From contig JAGAPK010000055.1 in assembly GCA_017623295.1 (NCBI GenBank), forward strand, positions 1-64,000: a stretch of 64,000 nucleotides of DNA, in the 5' to 3' direction. The stretch is from Lachnospiraceae bacterium. GTDB lineage: Bacteria > Bacillota > Clostridia > Lachnospirales > Lachnospiraceae. A program made the translations under genes and the position numbers. Of the stretch, positions 61,026 through 64,000 are shown in pieces; position 1 is the first letter of the stretch; every line of letters starts with the position of its first letter. The notes under the pieces were generated by a model. That model did not search any database and had not been told where the DNA came from. It was given only the letters and a program-made list of their open reading frames with translations.

Positions 61026-61820
61026 ATGAAAATAGGATTTATTGGACTGGGAAATATGGCAAGTGCCATTATTGGCGGTATGCTGCAAAAGGAAATTGTA
61101 AAACCGGAAGATATTATCGGTAGCGATAAATCGGCAGCGATGAGAGAAAAAGCAGCGGAAGCATATGGCATTTTGACAAAAGAGAATAATGAGGAAGTTG
61201 CTACAGCGGCAGATGTGATAATTCTGGCAGTGAAACCACAGTTTCTGGAAGATGTTATCTGCGGAATCAAAGGTGTAATAAAACCGGAAACTTTATTCAT
61301 AAGCATTGTTGCCGGTAAGACAATTGCATGGATTGAAAATGCTTTTGAAAAAGAGATTAAGCTGGTGCGTTGTATGCCGAATACTCCGGCACTGGTAGGG
61401 GAAGGCTGTACCGGCGTGTGTGTGAATGCCCATGTATCCGAAGAAGAAAAAGCTTATAGCGTGAAATTATTAGAAAGTTTCGGAAAGGCAAGTGTGGTAA
61501 CAGAAAATCTAATGGATGCAGTAGTAGCGGTTAGCGGCAGTTCTCCGGCATATGTATTTATGTTTATTGAGGCAATGGCAGATGCGGCAGTGGATGCAGG
61601 GATGCCAAGAGCACAAGCGTACGAGTTTGCAGCACAGGCAGTATATGGAAGCGCTAAATTAATGTTGGAAACCGGTAAACATCCGGGAGAATTGAAGGAT
61701 ATGGTATGTTCTCCGGCCGGAACAACGATTGCCGGTGTTCGTGTTCTGGAAGAAAAAGGATTTCGTGGAACTGTAATGGATGCTTTGGCAGCTTGTGTAG
61801 AAAAATCTAAAAAATTGTAA
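61026..61820 (+). CDS. proC: Pyrroline-5-carboxylate reductase
   Basis: A 264-residue ProC. NAD(P)-binding GFIGLGNMASAIIGGM at the N terminus and the family signature in GELKDMVCSPAGTTIAGVRV (about 219-238), the last step of proline synthesis. ATG 61026 follows AAAGAGG; the longer upstream frame overlaps the methyltransferase and has no ribosome site. Confidence 0.93.
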   Translation: MKIGFIGLGNMASAIIGGMLQKEIVKPEDIIGSDKSAAMREKAAEAYGILTKENNEEVATAADVIILAVKPQFLEDVICGIKGVIKPETLFISIVAGKTIAWIENAFEKEIKLVRCMPNTPALVGEGCTGVCVNAHVSEEEKAYSVKLLESFGKASVVTENLMDAVVAVSGSSPAYVFMFIEAMADAAVDAGMPRAQAYEFAAQAVYGSAKLMLETGKHPGELKDMVCSPAGTTIAGVRVLEEKGFRGTVMDALAACVEKSKKL

Positions 61821-61869
61821 TTATTCTACGCTTATTTTCGTTCATAAATCGGGGACAAGCTGCGTAAAC

Positions 61870-61898
61870 TTGACAAAGAAAGGGCGTTTTGCTAAAAT
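61870..61898 (+). promoter_or_regulatory. Promoter of the SleB-type hydrolase gene
   Basis: TTGACA (61870-61875), 17-bp spacer, TAAAAT (61893-61898). Near-consensus housekeeping promoter. Confidence 0.7.
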
Positions 61899-61983
61899 GT
61901 TGCAAATTATGAATTTAACAATTTTGTAATATTTTTGGTAATATTTGCAAAAACCGATGAATGAAAAACGGAGGTAAGCATTG

Positions 61984-63063
61984 ATGTTAAAACACAGAGG
62001 CATAGTCCTTATGCTGCTGGGATTCCTCTTAAGCCTGAGTATGCTGTATGGAATAAACATAGATGCTGAAGCATCCACCAGAAAAGAATATTTGGATTCA
62101 TTAAATGTAGGTATTTCTGATATCATTGACCCTAGTGTAAGTTCGGATGACGAAGAAGCAGTGGAAGAACTGACACAGATGGTCGAGGCGGCGGCTGCTG
62201 CAGAGGCGGAAAAATCAGATCTGGTGATGGCAGATGTGCAGGTTGCATTGAATGTACGTGCAGAAGCAACAGAGGATTCTGAAAAAATAGGACTTCTTTA
62301 CAAAGATTGCGGCGGCAAGATTTTGGAGAGAAAAGACGGATGGACGAAAATTAAATCCGGAGAGTTAGTCGGATGGGCAAGCGATGAATATCTTTTGTTT
62401 GACGAGGAAGCAGAAGCGTTGGCAAATGAGGTTGGAAATCTGATTGCGACCATTGAAACAGATACTCTTCGAATTCGTACAGAGCCGAATACGGAATCTG
62501 AAATTCATGCGTTAATTGCGCAGGATGAAGGTTTGGAAATTGTAGAAGTGATTGACGAGGACTGGATTAGTGTAGACTATGAAGGAGAAATCGGGTATGT
62601 TTCAGCCGAATACGTTAACGTGGATTTTCACATTGATGAAGGCGAAACAATGGAAGCCATTAAGAAGCGTGAGGAAGAAGAAAGACAGCGTAAACTGACT
62701 GAAAATCAAGGGGCAGTTGCAGCTGGCGAAGATGATTTGAAACTTCTTGCGGCACTCATTTATTGTGAGGCTGGTTCCGAAACCTATAACGGAAAGCTGG
62801 CAGTTGGCGCGGTTGTTATGAATCGTGTACGAAGTGGGGCTTATCCAAATACGATTTATGGCGTTATTTACTCTTCCGGCCAGTTTACACCGGCGATGAG
62901 TGGTAAAGTAGCAAGAGTTTATAACAATAATAACATACCGGAAAGTTGTTATCAGGCAGCACAGGCAGCGATAAACGGCGAAACAAATGTTGGTACTGCT
63001 ACGCACTTTAGAAGAGCCGGTAATCATGATGGTCTTATTATTGACAACCAGGTATTCTGGTAG
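61984..63063 (+). CDS. Cell-wall hydrolase, SH3b plus SleB type
   Basis: A 359-residue secreted wall hydrolase. Signal peptide (about 1-30), two bacterial SH3 domains (about 78-138, VQVALNVRAEATEDSEKIGL; and about 150-215), a charged linker, and a C-terminal cell-wall hydrolase-2/SleB domain (about 248-359: LLAALIYCEAGSETYNGKLA, with the catalytic Glu in IYCEA, then VMNRVRSG). It probably cuts peptidoglycan in growing cells. GGAGG at 61970-61974 gives ATG 61984 (TTG 61981 is also possible). Confidence 0.88.
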   Translation: MLKHRGIVLMLLGFLLSLSMLYGINIDAEASTRKEYLDSLNVGISDIIDPSVSSDDEEAVEELTQMVEAAAAAEAEKSDLVMADVQVALNVRAEATEDSEKIGLLYKDCGGKILERKDGWTKIKSGELVGWASDEYLLFDEEAEALANEVGNLIATIETDTLRIRTEPNTESEIHALIAQDEGLEIVEVIDEDWISVDYEGEIGYVSAEYVNVDFHIDEGETMEAIKKREEEERQRKLTENQGAVAAGEDDLKLLAALIYCEAGSETYNGKLAVGAVVMNRVRSGAYPNTIYGVIYSSGQFTPAMSGKVARVYNNNNIPESCYQAAQAAINGETNVGTATHFRRAGNHDGLIIDNQVFW

Positions 63064-63122
63064 GAATCCCTTGTTTCTATCCGCATAATATAGTAAGATG
63101 GATAAGAAAGGGGTGAAAACAA

Positions 63123-63572
63123 ATGACAACGTTGAATTTAACAATAATGTGGCTTGTTCTTTTAGTGGTTCTTGTTATTATTGAACTGGCTACCATGGGA
63201 CTTACAACAATCTGGTTTGCAGGTGGAGCATTAGTGGCAGCACTTGTTTCCATACCGGGAACACCGATTTGGCTACAGATTATAGTGTTTTTGGTAGTAT
63301 CTGCACTCTTGCTTTACTTCACAAGACCGATAGCAGTGAAATATTTTAATAGAGACAGAATCAGAACCAATACAGAAAGTCTGATTGGCAGACAGGCGAT
63401 TGTCATCAGTGAAATTAACAATATAGAAGGTACCGGACAAGTAAATGCCGGTGGAATGGAGTGGACTGCGAGAAGCAGTTACAATAACGTAGTATTACCG
63501 GTTGGTGCAGTTGTTACTATATTGGGAATTGATGGCGTGAAGTTAATCGTAGAAGAGAGAAAAGAGGGCTAA
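63123..63572 (+). CDS. NfeD family membrane protein
   Basis: A 149-residue NfeD (short form) protein: about three transmembrane helices (about 8-30, 38-55, 58-75) and a C-terminal OB-fold (about 90-148, ESLIGRQAIVISEINNIEGT). It is a partner of SPFH/stomatin proteins; the SPFH gene begins two bases after its stop, the classical pair that organises membrane microdomains. Confidence 0.9.
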   Translation: MTTLNLTIMWLVLLVVLVIIELATMGLTTIWFAGGALVAALVSIPGTPIWLQIIVFLVVSALLLYFTRPIAVKYFNRDRIRTNTESLIGRQAIVISEINNIEGTGQVNAGGMEWTARSSYNNVVLPVGAVVTILGIDGVKLIVEERKEG

Positions 63573-63574
63573 AA

Positions 63575-64000
63575 ATGGGTGGAGTATATTTTATTTTAGT
63601 AGTATTTATTTTGGCGATTATATTATTGGCATCCTGTGTGAAGATTGTGCCACAGGCTCATGCATATGTAGTAGAACGTCTGGGTGCTTATCAGCAGACG
63701 TGGCCGGTAGGTATTCACTTCAAACTTCCTATTGTGGATAAAGTAGCCAAAAAAGTTGTTTTAAAAGAGCAGGTAGTTGATTTTGCACCACAGCCTGTTA
63801 TCACAAAAGATAACGTAACCATGAGAATTGATACAGTAGTATTTTTCCAGATTACTGATCCGAAGTTATTTGCTTACGGTGTTGAAAATCCAATTATGGC
63901 GATTGAAAACCTGACAGCAACGACTCTTAGAAATATCATTGGTGAGATGGAACTTGACCAGACACTTACTTCCAGAGAGATTATCAATACCAAGATGAGA
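63575..64000 (+). CDS. SPFH/Band 7 (stomatin-like) protein, 3' end beyond the window
   Basis: The first 142 codons of a stomatin/prohibitin/flotillin/HflK-C protein: N-terminal membrane segment (about 3-20), then VPQAHAYVVERLGAYQQTW and VITKDNVTMRIDTVVFFQIT, the start of the SPFH domain, and MELDQTLTSREIINTKM at the edge. It is translated in operon with nfeD. The C-terminal part (about half the protein) is not visible. Confidence 0.92.
   Translation, partial: MGGVYFILVVFILAIILLASCVKIVPQAHAYVVERLGAYQQTWPVGIHFKLPIVDKVAKKVVLKEQVVDFAPQPVITKDNVTMRIDTVVFFQITDPKLFAYGVENPIMAIENLTATTLRNIIGEMELDQTLTSREIINTKMR

Noticed and set aside
1-64000. CRISPR arrays, tRNA and rRNA genes
   Set aside because: No regularly spaced repeats with unique spacers, no cloverleaf or rRNA-like conserved stretch were found on reading both strands.

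Overview
The window is chromosomal DNA of a low-GC anaerobic Firmicute, most likely a gut Lachnospiraceae (Clostridia). Grounds: AT-rich codon use, strong AGGAGG-type ribosome binding sites, an S-box riboswitch before metK, a RelQ-type small alarmone synthetase, a G5/LysM/M23 cell-wall peptidase, a SleB-type hydrolase with SH3 domains, DUF4422, DUF6020-like and DUF4430 proteins, and many small redox and efflux genes. The family assignment is inference; no rRNA, tRNA or CRISPR array was seen.

Layout. (1) 1-8 kb is accessory and partly decayed. It holds the last 42 codons of a tyrosine integrase, a creatininase-family gene, a head-to-head scar joining an HTH-repressor remnant to an unknown gene, a HicA/HicB toxin-antitoxin pair with a tandem-repeat operator, and a leader-peptide/terminator attenuator ahead of a double-GNAT plus carbamoyltransferase-like operon. 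A doubly deleted GNAT, a DUF6864-like gene, a broken HipA-like kinase and a ZmaR-type acetyltransferase follow. (2) 8-15 kb carries regulators with their targets: WYL plus MmcQ/YjbR, TetR plus an FMN-binding membrane protein and a deleted isochorismatase, Crp/Fnr divergent from a 4Fe-4S protein, then a cytosolic GH13 amylase and a Nudix hydrolase. (3) 15.5-19.5 kb, minus strand: an alpha/beta hydrolase, an ABC-F ATPase, and a cobalamin-riboswitch unit of a DUF4430 lipoprotein plus an ECF-type S component. (4) 19.5-24.2 kb: a flavodoxin divergent from an HxlR-led five-gene operon (ThuA, TIM-barrel isomerase, histidine phosphatase, leaderless 5'-nucleotidase). (5) 24.2-29.6 kb: a decayed DUF3990/HTH pair, a LytTR regulon that appears to share an upstream box with a MATE pump, and a Fic AMP-transferase. 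(6) 29.7-39.2 kb: two chemoreceptors, a TetR/flavodoxin/MATE cluster, a radical SAM protein and a DUF4422 protein. (7) 39-64 kb is mainly core: nucleotide-sugar genes, hemolysin III, RelQ, DNA polymerase IV, M23 peptidase, murA, HD-GYP, S-box metK, dnaE, pfkA, an rRNA methyltransferase, proC, a SleB hydrolase, NfeD and an SPFH protein that runs off the end.

The most noteworthy regulatory signals are three. First, the Arg/Tyr-rich leader peptide followed by stacked hairpins and a terminator at 3018-3306. Second, an 8-mer (GATGCGCA) placed 8-10 bp upstream of the -35 element of both the LytTR operon and the MATE gene. Third, a set of clear repeat operators next to their presumed regulators (HicB, HxlR, two TetRs, Crp/Fnr). 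At least five genes are broken by internal deletions, frameshifts or stops, all in the first 25 kb, which suggests active gene loss from the accessory segment.
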